Assembly (NCBI GenBank): GCA_002898295.1
Contig: BEHX01000011.1
Location: 1 to 64,000, forward strand
DNA length: 64,000 bases
Reading direction: 5' to 3'
Source: a bacterium HR21
Lineage (GTDB): Bacteria; Bacteroidota; Ignavibacteria; Kapaibacteriales; HRBIN21
Below are positions 36,600 through 46,391 of this stretch, piece by piece (positions within the stretch are counted from its first letter, which is position 1; each line of letters begins with the position of its first letter). The position numbers and the translations under genes were made by a program. Under the pieces are notes generated by a model, which was not told where the DNA came from, did no database searches, and saw only the letters and a list, made by a program, of their open reading frames with translations.

Positions 36600-39500
36600 A
36601 ACGGTGCGTACTCTGGCTCTCTGCTGCCGTCGTCCTGCTGGGGCAGCCGCGGGCGGCGTATATCCTCCCCGATATCGGGGCTCCGGGCATGGCGGTTGCG
36701 GTAGACATCATCGCGTGGCACGATGCCCGGGGCACGTTTGGCAGCGATGGGCTCTATGCCAATGAGCCAGGCGATCCGGTGCGGGTTGAATGTGCTCGCC
36801 TGGAGGACACCGCACGCATCACGCTGGGACCGCTGGTGGTCAGTTGGGAGGGGCGGCTAATCAGCACGCACGTCTTCGTCCATCCCTGGGTACGACCGAA
36901 TAGCTGGCGCTGGACTGAGCTGCAGCCGGAATTCCGTATCCCGCTTCGGGTGGTCGTCGGAGGACAGAGCGTTGTGGTGGATACCTTCTACATCGTTGAG
37001 CCGACCCCCATCGGGGTATACACGGGCACTGAGCGGGTACTCGGGGAGGGGGCTCTCGGGATACGCTCTCGCCGGGGAGCGCTAGTAGTGGATAGCCTCA
37101 TCCTGCCGGCAGGGGCAACCTTCCGGGTCTCGACGGCCGACTGCGATCCATGGACACCGGGCAATCAGGGGTACTTACCCTGTGTGCTCATGGCACGGGG
37201 ACCTATTCGGGGCGGGGCAGGGACCACACTGAGTGTCAGTGCTGAAGGGATCAATGCGGGACCGGGCGGGGGTGGTGGCGGGGGCTCGTTTTGCGATGTG
37301 CTGACCGGCTCAGCGCGTGGCAGCAACGGTGGCAGTGGCTTTACCAGTGGCGGGCGGGGCGGCAAGAATGGGGTTGGGGTTGGTTCCAACGAGTACCGTG
37401 ACTACGGGCAAAGTACAGGGGCTGCGGGAGCCAGTCTCAACGGCGTTGCGCCGGGGACATCGCCGCAGTATGAATCTGCCGGTGGCGGGACGGGGCATCC
37501 GTTCGGGCTCTCCGGACAGGGATGCCGAGATGGGAACACGTGCACACCCGAGGGCGGCTACGGCGGCGGCAGCGGCTTCCAGCAGCGGCAAGCCGGGGGC
37601 GCTGGCGGGTATGCAACGCGTGGGCAGAGTTCTGGAGCGAACAACGGCGGCTACGAGCACGGCAACGCGTGTTTGGTCCCGCTGGCAGGCGGCTCCGGCG
37701 GGGCCAGCGGGAATCCGCAGGGAATCAATGTCTGCTCCGGTTCCGGAGGTGGTGGCGGGGGAGCACTCCAGATTGTGGCGCCAATCGTCCAGGGGCTGCG
37801 CCTCCTTGCCGAGGGAGCACCGGGGGAACTGCCGGGCACGTCCCAGGCAGGGGCAGGGGGCGGGGGCTCCGGAGGAGCGCTCCACATCTGCGCTCCCGGT
37901 GGGTATGAGTTGCCCCCATTGAGCGTTGCCGGCGGACGCGTAGCGGGAGCCCCCTCTGGAGGTGCAGGACGGGTTCGGCTCGATGGTCCGGAGAGAAGCC
38001 CGGCGTCGGTCCAGCCGCCGGAGGCTACACGCTTTGTCGGACCCAGCATTGCACTGTTGCCGCCGTTGCCCCGGCAACGTGCCGTGGTCAGCGGCACCGG
38101 CAATGGACAGCCAATTGTGCTCTATGGTAAGCCGTACGGCGGTCGGTGGCGTCCGCTCGATACCCTTTTCGGATACGGAGTCCGCTGGAGTACACTGGTT
38201 GCACTCCCGGAACCCGACACGCTCTTCTTCCTGGTTGCGCTGCAGCAGATTCCTAATCCGAGCTCGAGCCTCTATGCGGCAGAACCTCCCTGGGTGCTCT
38301 CGCCAGCGGCGGCACGGCTCCTTCTGGTTGCCCGAGTGCCCCGCCTTGTTGCCCCGGCGAGCCGACAGCTGGATACGGTGCTCTGTGCCGAGACCGAGCT
38401 TTGGGATACGGTGACGGTGCGGAATACCGGCGATGCTCCACTGGAGATTCTCTCTGCTGGCTTCCAGCGGGGCACGCAAGGATTCCGCCTGGTGACGCCC
38501 CCGGCTTCCCAGTTCCCGTTGAGTGTGCTGCCGGGTGATTCGCTCCGCCTGGTGGTGGCATTCCAGGCGCCGGCGTCCATGGGAGTCTTCCAGGATACGC
38601 TGCTGCTGGTACATACAGACACGCTCGATGCAGGCTCGCCCTGGTCCATTGCCTATCGTGCCATCAAGGACACGGTCGCGTTCCAACTCACGGATGGGAC
38701 TGCTCCGGTGCGATGGCTCGACTTCGGTACGCTCTGCCCTGGGGAGGAACGGGAGGGCAGAGTGGTGGTCTCCAATACGAGCGGGCGTCCGCTCCGGTTT
38801 GCCCCACCACGCCTGCTGGGTGGAGCAGTCTGGAGCGTAACGCCGGGGACGGCATTCTCGCTGCCGCCGGGAGGGAGCCAGGAGATACGGCTCCGCTGCC
38901 GGGCTGGTTTTGTCGGAAGCCTCCAAGGGAAGCTGGTCGTGAGTAGCGCCGAGTGCCCGATTGCCGATACAATTGCTCTGACGGTCGTTGGGCTGCAGAC
39001 TCACCTGCAGTGGTACGGGTCAGGACAGTTTGGATTCGTCCGCGTCGGGAGTAGGAGCGAGCTGAGTGTCAGTCTGCGGAATGTGGGGTACTCGACGGCG
39101 CAGGTCCTGGCGGTGTCCGGTATTGCGCCGCCGTTTGAGCTGGTGAATGTCTCTTCCCCATTGCCGGCTCTTCTGGCACCGCAGCAGGAATTGGAGTTCC
39201 GTTTCCGCTACACGCCCACGGCGGCACGGTTGGACGTGGCAGAAATTGTTGCCATCGCCGTCCGGGCTGATTCCGCATGCCCGGATACGGCACGGTTGCT
39301 GCTCAGCGGGACCGGCGTTCGGGTGGAGCTGCAGGTGCGTCCGAGTGCGCTCGATTTTGGGCTTGTCAGCCGGTGCGAGATGCCGCTCGATACCGTCTGG
39401 CTGGTCAATACCGGGACGGTGCCTCTGTCTCTGGTGCGTCCGGCACAGGTAGTCGGACCGCATGCGACCGAATTCATCGTCGTCGTTCAGCCGGCTGTTC

Positions 39501-41281
39501 CTGCCGCCATTCCGCCGGGGGATTCGGTCTTCTTCGTCGTCCAGCTCCGTTCACAGGGGCAGCTTGGGACTCGTTCAGCCCAGCTGGTAGTACAGACCTC
39601 CGACAGCCTGGAGCCGTTCATCACGGTTGGGCTGCGTGCAGAGGTAGTCTCGCCTTTCGTTGCCATGCCGGCAGCGCTCGACGTAGGAACCCTCCGCCGA
39701 GGGCAGAGTCGGCAGGCGATGGTGGAGGGGCGCAATCTGCTGTTGCGTCCGCTGACGGTCCAAGCCGTGCAGAGTTCGCATCCTGACGTGACTGTCATGC
39801 CGCAGGCGGTGACCATTCCCGCCTCGGGGACGCAGCTCTTCACCATTACGCTGACGCCGCAACGCTTGGGTCTGCTGCAGGCAGAGCTCCGCTTCTTGGT
39901 CAGCGAGCCGTGTCTGGATACGCATCGGGTGGTGGTGCGCGCAATGGTTACAGGCGAGGGCGTGACGTACACCTCCCTGCTGGATTTCGGGACGGTTGCC
40001 TTCTGTCAGGAGCGGTCAGACACGGTGGTCATTGCCAATGGGACAGCGGACACACTCTGGCTGCTGGCGGCGCAGCTCCGTGGAGCCGATGCGGCAGCAT
40101 TCGTCGTTGAGCTGCCCCCGTTACCCTTTGGGGTTGCGCCGGGGGAGGAGGCTCGCCTGGCGGTGTTCTTCCGCCCGCAGGGGCTCCCCGATGGGCTCAA
40201 GCAAGCTCAGTTGGAGCTGACCGCGCGGCAGGGACTGGAACCGATGGCACTCACGGTCCAGCTGGTCGGGCGTCGGGAGACCCCGTTGCTGGGCGCACCG
40301 CCGCAGATTTCCTTCGGCACCGTCCTGGTGGGTGCCTCGGCGCAGCAGCCTGTGACCCTGACCAACCGGGGGAACGTTGCAGTGCGCGTCGATGGGATTC
40401 AGCTGCAATCAGGGCAAGCCTTCGCCGTGCTCTCCCCGCCGGTCTTCCCAGTCATGCTGGCGCCTGGGGAATCGCTGGTGCTGGCTGTTGCGTTCCGTCC
40501 GGTACAGCCAGGCAGGGTTGCCGACACGCTGCGCTTGCTCATTGGGGACCCGTGCCGAGAGGAGCGTGTCCTGTTGCTTGAGGGCATCGGGGTGTTCCCG
40601 GTGACAGTCACGGTGTGGTTCCCTGAGCTGGAGGCACCGCCGTGGGCGCAGCAGTACCGCATCCCGCTCCGTCTGGAGAGCTCCGCGCCGGTGCCAGGAC
40701 AACGCTGGGCGGAGATGGAGCTTGCCTACGATGGGGATCTCTTCATACTGCGGGGTGTGAGTCGAGGGCGGATTGTGCGGCAGAGTAGGAGCGGCAGTCT
40801 TGTGCAGGTGGTGGTGCGTGTCGAAGGGCTCACGCTTCCAGGCGATAGTGTGGTGACTGAGCTTATCGGCGATGTCCTGCTGGGCAGTCAGGAGGAATCT
40901 CCGTTGCGTGTACTGAGCTTCCTCTGGGACGATGGACTCCTCAGCGGGCAGACACAGCGCCGGGATGGACGCCTGCGGCTGGTGGGAATCTGTCGTGAAG
41001 GTGGACCGCGCCTGCTGCGCCCAGTGGGGCAGACGCGACTGCTGGTGCACTCCGACGGGGACGAGCTTCAGCTCGTGACAGAGGCAGGGGAGCGGGGCAC
41101 GTATGTGCTCCAGATCTGCTCGCTCGAAGGGCGGTGTCTGCCGGTAGCACGGTGGCAAGAGCGGGAAGCCGGCATGCATCAGCGGCGGTGGGTGGTGCCA
41201 AACCTTCCGGCGGGAGTGTACGTGGTGCGTTTCCAGACGCCGACGGAAGAGCGCTCCGTTCTGCTTCCCGTGGTGCCGTGA
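36596..41281 (+). CDS. Giant secreted protein: Gly-rich domain + repeated HYDIN/ASH-like (choice-of-anchor D) domains + T9SS-like C-terminus
   Basis: Signal peptide MKRCVLWLSAAVVLLGQPRAA; Gly-rich block about 37.24-37.99 kb; repeats such as 'LDFGTLCPGEEREGRVVVSNTSGRPLRF'; C-terminal LQICSLEGRCL...NLPAGVYVVRFQTPTEERSVLLPVVP. Confidence 0.85.
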   Translation: MKRCVLWLSAAVVLLGQPRAAYILPDIGAPGMAVAVDIIAWHDARGTFGSDGLYANEPGDPVRVECARLEDTARITLGPLVVSWEGRLISTHVFVHPWVRPNSWRWTELQPEFRIPLRVVVGGQSVVVDTFYIVEPTPIGVYTGTERVLGEGALGIRSRRGALVVDSLILPAGATFRVSTADCDPWTPGNQGYLPCVLMARGPIRGGAGTTLSVSAEGINAGPGGGGGGGSFCDVLTGSARGSNGGSGFTSGGRGGKNGVGVGSNEYRDYGQSTGAAGASLNGVAPGTSPQYESAGGGTGHPFGLSGQGCRDGNTCTPEGGYGGGSGFQQRQAGGAGGYATRGQSSGANNGGYEHGNACLVPLAGGSGGASGNPQGINVCSGSGGGGGGALQIVAPIVQGLRLLAEGAPGELPGTSQAGAGGGGSGGALHICAPGGYELPPLSVAGGRVAGAPSGGAGRVRLDGPERSPASVQPPEATRFVGPSIALLPPLPRQRAVVSGTGNGQPIVLYGKPYGGRWRPLDTLFGYGVRWSTLVALPEPDTLFFLVALQQIPNPSSSLYAAEPPWVLSPAAARLLLVARVPRLVAPASRQLDTVLCAETELWDTVTVRNTGDAPLEILSAGFQRGTQGFRLVTPPASQFPLSVLPGDSLRLVVAFQAPASMGVFQDTLLLVHTDTLDAGSPWSIAYRAIKDTVAFQLTDGTAPVRWLDFGTLCPGEEREGRVVVSNTSGRPLRFAPPRLLGGAVWSVTPGTAFSLPPGGSQEIRLRCRAGFVGSLQGKLVVSSAECPIADTIALTVVGLQTHLQWYGSGQFGFVRVGSRSELSVSLRNVGYSTAQVLAVSGIAPPFELVNVSSPLPALLAPQQELEFRFRYTPTAARLDVAEIVAIAVRADSACPDTARLLLSGTGVRVELQVRPSALDFGLVSRCEMPLDTVWLVNTGTVPLSLVRPAQVVGPHATEFIVVVQPAVPAAIPPGDSVFFVVQLRSQGQLGTRSAQLVVQTSDSLEPFITVGLRAEVVSPFVAMPAALDVGTLRRGQSRQAMVEGRNLLLRPLTVQAVQSSHPDVTVMPQAVTIPASGTQLFTITLTPQRLGLLQAELRFLVSEPCLDTHRVVVRAMVTGEGVTYTSLLDFGTVAFCQERSDTVVIANGTADTLWLLAAQLRGADAAAFVVELPPLPFGVAPGEEARLAVFFRPQGLPDGLKQAQLELTARQGLEPMALTVQLVGRRETPLLGAPPQISFGTVLVGASAQQPVTLTNRGNVAVRVDGIQLQSGQAFAVLSPPVFPVMLAPGESLVLAVAFRPVQPGRVADTLRLLIGDPCREERVLLLEGIGVFPVTVTVWFPELEAPPWAQQYRIPLRLESSAPVPGQRWAEMELAYDGDLFILRGVSRGRIVRQSRSGSLVQVVVRVEGLTLPGDSVVTELIGDVLLGSQEESPLRVLSFLWDDGLLSGQTQRRDGRLRLVGICREGGPRLLRPVGQTRLLVHSDGDELQLVTEAGERGTYVLQICSLEGRCLPVARWQEREAGMHQRRWVVPNLPAGVYVVRFQTPTEERSVLLPVVP

Positions 41282-41283
41282 CG

Positions 41284-41970
41284 ATGTGGGAATTCTGGAT
41301 GCCTACAGAGGTCGTAGCCCATGCGCCGGACCTGTTCGCTGTGGAGTCGGGTCCGGCGGCAACGGTAGGGTATCTCTTGCTGGACCTGGCAGCAAGGGAA
41401 GCGTGCGTGATTGACGTGCCGATGGGGAGTGCGGAGCGCTTCAGAGAGCTAGCGCAGCAGCACGGGGTGCGGATTCGGCGGATTCTGCTAACGCACACGC
41501 ACTGGGATCACATTGCCGATGCGGCAGCCTTGCAGCGGGCAACGGGTGCTCCCATCGCGGTGCATCCTGCCGATGCATACCGGCTGCAGGATCCGGTGGA
41601 ATTGCGTCTCTGGCAGCTCCCGCTTCCTTTCGAGCCGGTGCAGGCGCAGGAGTTTCTCCAGCACGGGCAGCGGCTCCGGTGCGGGACAGTCTGGGAGCTG
41701 GAGGTACGCCATACGCCGGGACACACCGAGGGCGGAGTTTGCTTCGTAGACCAGCGCCGGCGCGTCGTCTTCAGCGGCGATACGCTCTTTGCCGGGAGTA
41801 TCGGGCGGACAGATTTGCCGGGTGGGGATCTCGGGCAGCTGCTCCGGTCCATTGCTGAGCAGCTCCTGGTGTTGCCGGAAGACTTCCGGGTCTATCCCGG
41901 ACACGGGGGTCCGACCACAATCGGGGCGGAACGGCGGGATAACCCCTTCCTCCAGACGGCGGGAAGATGA
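41284..41970 (+). CDS. MBL-fold metallo-hydrolase (glyoxalase II-like)
   Basis: LLTHTHWDHIADAAALQRATGAPIAVH; VRHTPGHTEGGVCFVD; VFSGDTLFAGSIGRTDLPGG; YPGHGGPTTIGAE. Confidence 0.92.
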   Translation: MWEFWMPTEVVAHAPDLFAVESGPAATVGYLLLDLAAREACVIDVPMGSAERFRELAQQHGVRIRRILLTHTHWDHIADAAALQRATGAPIAVHPADAYRLQDPVELRLWQLPLPFEPVQAQEFLQHGQRLRCGTVWELEVRHTPGHTEGGVCFVDQRRRVVFSGDTLFAGSIGRTDLPGGDLGQLLRSIAEQLLVLPEDFRVYPGHGGPTTIGAERRDNPFLQTAGR

Positions 41971-42476
41971 TGAGGCTGTCAGAAAGCACTCAGCATTTGC
42001 TCAGCCTCGTGTGCCTAAGTTGCATCCTGGCAAGCTGTTACTCCTTCACTGGCGGGCGCCTTCCGGCGCATCTGCGCACGGTCGCGCTGAGCCCTGTGGT
42101 GGACAATACAGGCTTTGGGGTGCCGATGTACCGGGAGTACCTCATGCAGCAGTTGGTACGGCGCCTTCCGCAGGAGACGCCGCTACAGCTGACCACTGGG
42201 CAGGCAGATTCCCGGCTCACCGTCTGGATGCAGCGTATCAGTGACCTGACGCAGGCGGTTCGCCCTGGGGAGGTCGAACGGGAGCGTCGGGCAGAAGTTG
42301 CCCTTGAGGTGGAATTCTACGATGCTGTCCAGCGGCGGACGCTGTGGCGGCGGACATTTGTCCGCTCGGAGGTCTACGACCTTGCTGGTGGGCAGGCAGC
42401 ACGGGAACGGACTCTCTTGCGTGTGCTGGATGCCCTCTGTGACGATATCGTGCTGGCAATTGTCTCGCTCTGGTAG
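41967..42476 (+). CDS. LptE-like LPS-assembly lipoprotein
   Basis: Lipobox-like LASCYSFTGGRLPAHLRTVALSPVVDNTGFG...TTGQADSRLTVWMQRISD...; FCB LptE pattern. Confidence 0.65.
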   Translation: MMRLSESTQHLLSLVCLSCILASCYSFTGGRLPAHLRTVALSPVVDNTGFGVPMYREYLMQQLVRRLPQETPLQLTTGQADSRLTVWMQRISDLTQAVRPGEVERERRAEVALEVEFYDAVQRRTLWRRTFVRSEVYDLAGGQAARERTLLRVLDALCDDIVLAIVSLW

Positions 42477-42537
42477 GGTCTGCCACGAGGTGATCATGGA
42501 GGGTGAGCAGTCTGTCCCACAGGGCGCAGGGTGGTGA

Positions 42538-43989
42538 ATGGAGCTGGTGACATTAGGACTGTACACGCTGGCACTGACGGTGCTCTTCCTCTTCGGGCTG
42601 CACAGCCTGGTGATGGTGTACTACCACTGGAAGACCAACAAGCTGCCGCTCCTCCAGCCGCCTCCGCTGGAGGAATTCCCGATGGTGACTGTGCAGCTGC
42701 CGATCTACAACGAGCAGTATGTCGTCGAACGGCTGCTGCGGGCAGTGTGTGCTCTGGACTATCCCCGCCAGCGGCTGGAAATCCAGGTCTTGGATGATTC
42801 CACCGATGAGACCACGGAGCTGCTGGCGCGGCTCTGTGCGGAGTACCGGGCACAGGGCTTTCTCATCGAGCATCTCCGCCGGGCAGACCGCGAGGGTTAC
42901 AAAGCTGGGGCGCTCCGCTATGGGCTGGAGAGGGCACGCGGGGAGTTCATCGCGATCTTCGATGCCGATTTCGTCCCACGCCCGGATTTCCTGAAAAAGA
43001 CGCTGCCCTACTTTGCCGATCCTCGTGTCGGGATGGTGCAGACCCGCTGGGAGCATCTCAACGAGGATTACTCTTTCCTGACCCGGGCGCAGGCACTGTC
43101 GCTCGATGGGCATTTCGCGATGGAGCAGATGGTGCGCTATCGGGCAGGCTTTTTCATCAACTTCAATGGGACTGCCGGGGTGTGGCGGCGGCGCTGCATT
43201 GAGGATGCCGGCAATTGGCAGGCTGATACGCTGGCAGAGGACCTGGATTTGAGCTATCGGGCGCAGCTCCGGGGCTGGCGCTTCGTCTTCCTGCCCGATG
43301 TGACAACGCCGGCAGAGCTTCCCGTTGACATCAATGCCCTCAAGCTCCAGCAGTATCGCTGGACCAAAGGTGCAATTGAGGTTGCCCGCAAGCTCCTGCC
43401 GGCTCTCTGGCGCTCTTCTTTGCCGCTGCGGATCAAGGCGGAGGCGACCGTTCACCTGACCAGCAACCTGGTCTTCCCGTTTATCCTGCTGACGGCACTG
43501 CTGAACGTGCCGGTCGTTATCCTGAAAAACACGCTCGAGGGCTACGACGGCTTCTTTACGGCGCTCTCTGTCTTTGTGCTCGCCGGCATCGGAACCTTCC
43601 TCTTCTACCTCTACGCACAGCGAGCGGTCCACTGGGATTGGCAGCGGCGGCTGTTGCTCTTCCCGGTCTTTCTGGCCGGCAGTATGGGGCTGGCAGTCAA
43701 CAATACGCGGGCGGTGTTCCATGCGCTGCTGGGCAAGAAGACGGAGTTTGTGCGCACGCCGAAGTACCACGTCGTCTCGCGCTCGGATCGCTGGCAGGAT
43801 AAAAAGTACGTGCCTCGCAGACTCCAGCCCGTGGTCATTGTGGAGCTCCTGCTGGGGCTATACTTCCTGGCAGGCATAGGCATTTCGCTGTACCATGCGG
43901 AGTTGGCGGCATTGCCTTTCCAGGCAATGTTCCTGGTTGGCTTTGGGGGGATCGGGCTACTGTCGCTGCGCCATGCCCTGCAGCGCTGA
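42538..43989 (+). CDS. Processive GT2 glycosyltransferase (cellulose synthase/mannan synthase-like)
   Basis: PMVTVQLPIYNEQYVVERLLRAVCALDYPRQRLEIQVLDDSTDETTE; FDADFVP; TLAEDLDLSYRAQLRGW; LQQYRWTKGAIEVARKLLP (Q..RW). Confidence 0.9.
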   Translation: MELVTLGLYTLALTVLFLFGLHSLVMVYYHWKTNKLPLLQPPPLEEFPMVTVQLPIYNEQYVVERLLRAVCALDYPRQRLEIQVLDDSTDETTELLARLCAEYRAQGFLIEHLRRADREGYKAGALRYGLERARGEFIAIFDADFVPRPDFLKKTLPYFADPRVGMVQTRWEHLNEDYSFLTRAQALSLDGHFAMEQMVRYRAGFFINFNGTAGVWRRRCIEDAGNWQADTLAEDLDLSYRAQLRGWRFVFLPDVTTPAELPVDINALKLQQYRWTKGAIEVARKLLPALWRSSLPLRIKAEATVHLTSNLVFPFILLTALLNVPVVILKNTLEGYDGFFTALSVFVLAGIGTFLFYLYAQRAVHWDWQRRLLLFPVFLAGSMGLAVNNTRAVFHALLGKKTEFVRTPKYHVVSRSDRWQDKKYVPRRLQPVVIVELLLGLYFLAGIGISLYHAELAALPFQAMFLVGFGGIGLLSLRHALQR

Positions 43990-44013
43990 TGGTCACACCA
44001 GCAGGGAACGACG

Positions 44014-45027
44014 ATGCGCCTTGCCTCGTACCGCCAGGGAGCCTGTGTGCGGGCAGCATTACTGAGCCAGGAGGAGTGGCTGGTGGATATTGCCGCGGCG
44101 TACGAGCTTGCCCGGCGGGATGGGATGCCGCAGCGGCTCTTCCAGCTCCCGTCCACCGTGCGACAGCTCCTGGAGCTTTGGGACGTTGCTCTCGAGGAAC
44201 TCCGCCGCCTGCAGGAATGGTGTGCTGGGCGGGAGGAGCTCCTCTGCGCTGAGGGAGCAGCACTCCGGCTTGCCGACGCCAGGCTGGAGGCGCCTTTGCA
44301 GCCACGCTCGCTCCGAGATGGATACGCCTTCCGGCAGCATGTCGAGGCGGCACGCCGCAGCCGCGGACTGCCGATGATTCCGGAGTACGACCAGTTCCCG
44401 GTCTTTTACTTCAGCAATCACGCTGCCGTGACGGGTCCGGGTCCGGTCTTCGTCCAACGGCGCCATCTGGAACGGCTCGACTTCGAGCTGGAATGTGCTA
44501 TCGTCATCGGGAAAGCGGGGAAGAATATCCCCGCCAGCGTTGCTGACCGCTTCATTGCCGGCTTTATGGTCATGAATGACTGGAGCGCCCGGGAGCTGCA
44601 GGCGCAGGAGATGAAGCTCAATCTCGGACCTGCCAAAGGGAAAGATTTCGCTACCTCGCTGGGTCCCTGGCTGGTTACCCCGGATGAGCTGGCAGATCGC
44701 ACCATTGCCACGCCGCAGGGGAACCAGTACGATCTGGAAATGACGGCTCGGCTCAATGGGGAACAGGTTTCCCGGGACCGACTCGGCACTATGACCTGGA
44801 CTTTTGCCCAGCTGCTGGAGCGCATCAGCTACGGCGTTTGGCTCTACCCCGGCGATGTGATCGGCTCGGGGACGTGCGGGACGGGATGCCTGCTTGAGCT
44901 CAACGGTACGGGAGCTTTCTCGCCTCCTCGCTGGCTGCAGCCCGGCGATACGGTGGAGCTCACCATCGAACGGCTGGGAACCCTGCAGAACACGGTGGTC
45001 CTGGTGGAAGACGAGCCTGTGCTCTGA
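44014..45027 (+). CDS. Fumarylacetoacetate hydrolase (FAH)-family protein
   Basis: LDFELECAIVIGKAGKNIPASVADRFIAGFMVMNDWSARELQAQEMKLNLGPAKGKDFATSLGPWLVTPDEL; DVIGSGTCGTGCLLEL. Confidence 0.9.
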   Translation: MRLASYRQGACVRAALLSQEEWLVDIAAAYELARRDGMPQRLFQLPSTVRQLLELWDVALEELRRLQEWCAGREELLCAEGAALRLADARLEAPLQPRSLRDGYAFRQHVEAARRSRGLPMIPEYDQFPVFYFSNHAAVTGPGPVFVQRRHLERLDFELECAIVIGKAGKNIPASVADRFIAGFMVMNDWSARELQAQEMKLNLGPAKGKDFATSLGPWLVTPDELADRTIATPQGNQYDLEMTARLNGEQVSRDRLGTMTWTFAQLLERISYGVWLYPGDVIGSGTCGTGCLLELNGTGAFSPPRWLQPGDTVELTIERLGTLQNTVVLVEDEPVL

Positions 45028-45051
45028 CCCCACCGATATGGAGGCAGCTCC

Positions 45052-46314
45052 ATGGCACTCTGGTGGTTGCTCCCCTTCTTCGGGCTCGGATACCTCCTGA
45101 TCGCCTTCGAGCATCCCTTGCGACTCAACAAGAGCGCTGTGGCACTCCTGACGGGGGTTGGCTGCTGGAGCCTTCTCCTCCTGGCACAGCCGCACCGGCA
45201 CCAGGAGCTTTTGCAAGAGCTGACAGAGCACATAGCGGAGATTGCCGGGATTGTCTTCTTCCTGCTGTGTGCCATGGCGATTGTAGAGACGTTACAGGCG
45301 CATCGGAGCTTCCGGCTCCTTGCTCGATGGCTTCCTGTCCGGCATCCGAGTGCTCTCGTACTGGTGTTAGTTGGGGTGACCTTTTTCCTCTCCGCGGTCA
45401 TTGACAACATGACGACCACGCTGGTCATGCTGGCGCTCCTTCGGGAACTCCTCCCGGGGCAGCAGGCGGTGCGCCGGGTCCTTGCCGGAGTGATCATCGT
45501 TGCTGCAAACGCTGGCGGGGCGTGGTCGCCGATTGGGGATGTGACCACGACGATGCTCTGGATTGGAGGGCATGTGCACGCGGTGTCGCTGGTGCGGGAG
45601 CTTCTGGTACCGAGTATGGTGACAGTTGTCCCCCCGCTTGTGCTTGTGCTCCTCGCTGTTCGGCGAGAGTTGCGGGGAGCCACGCGGGCAGACGTTGCCG
45701 TCGAACCCCATGCCGGGGGATTGTTCGCCATCGGGATTGCTGGACTGCTGTTTATCCCGGTTTTCCATACGGTGACTGGTCTGCCGCCTGTGTTTGGGGC
45801 GTTTCTTGCCGTTGGCGTGGTCTGGGTCCTTACGGAGGTGCTCCACCGCGGCTATCCGGAGCGGGAGCATCTACGGGTCCACCAGGTTCTGCATGTGGTG
45901 GATGTCAGCAGTTTGCTCTTTTTTGTGGGCATCCTGTTGGCAGTCGACGCCTTGCAGAGTGCCCATCTGCTCGGAGAGCTTGCCCGGTGGCTGGACCGAG
46001 TGATTCCGGCAAAGGAGGTTACCATTTCCCTCCTGGGGCTGCTGTCGGCAGTTGTGGATAATGTCCCGTTGACGGCAGCGTGTATGAAGATGTACGCGAC
46101 CTACCCACCCGACCATGCGCTCTGGATGCTCATTGCCTATGCGGTTGGGACGGGAGGGAGCATTTTGGTCATCGGCTCGGCTGCTGGAGTGGTGGCGATG
46201 AACGCTGAGAAGCTGGAGTTCTTCTGGTACCTGCTGCGGGTCTCTCCGCTGGCGCTGCTCGGCTATGGCGTGGGCATTGCGACCTTCCTGGCACTCCAGG
46301 CGCTGGGCTGGTAG
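45052..46314 (+). CDS. nhaD: NhaD-like Na+/H+ antiporter (ArsB/NhaD superfamily)
   Basis: SAVIDNMTTTLVMLALLRELLPGQQ; NAGGAWSPIGDVTTTMLWIGGH; SAVVDNVPLTAACMKMY; AVGTGGSILVIGSAAGVVAMN. Confidence 0.88.
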   Translation: MALWWLLPFFGLGYLLIAFEHPLRLNKSAVALLTGVGCWSLLLLAQPHRHQELLQELTEHIAEIAGIVFFLLCAMAIVETLQAHRSFRLLARWLPVRHPSALVLVLVGVTFFLSAVIDNMTTTLVMLALLRELLPGQQAVRRVLAGVIIVAANAGGAWSPIGDVTTTMLWIGGHVHAVSLVRELLVPSMVTVVPPLVLVLLAVRRELRGATRADVAVEPHAGGLFAIGIAGLLFIPVFHTVTGLPPVFGAFLAVGVVWVLTEVLHRGYPEREHLRVHQVLHVVDVSSLLFFVGILLAVDALQSAHLLGELARWLDRVIPAKEVTISLLGLLSAVVDNVPLTAACMKMYATYPPDHALWMLIAYAVGTGGSILVIGSAAGVVAMNAEKLEFFWYLLRVSPLALLGYGVGIATFLALQALGW

Positions 46315-46391
46315 ATGCCCGGCAGGCATTTTCCTGCTTCCCGAAGGCTTTTCCCTAACTTTGCGGCTGGTTCGACCATCCGGGAACAGTG

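Noticed and set aside
37310-39004. 564-aa minus-strand ORF across the Gly-rich region
   Set aside because: Antisense of the Gly/Val-rich secreted protein; no motif.
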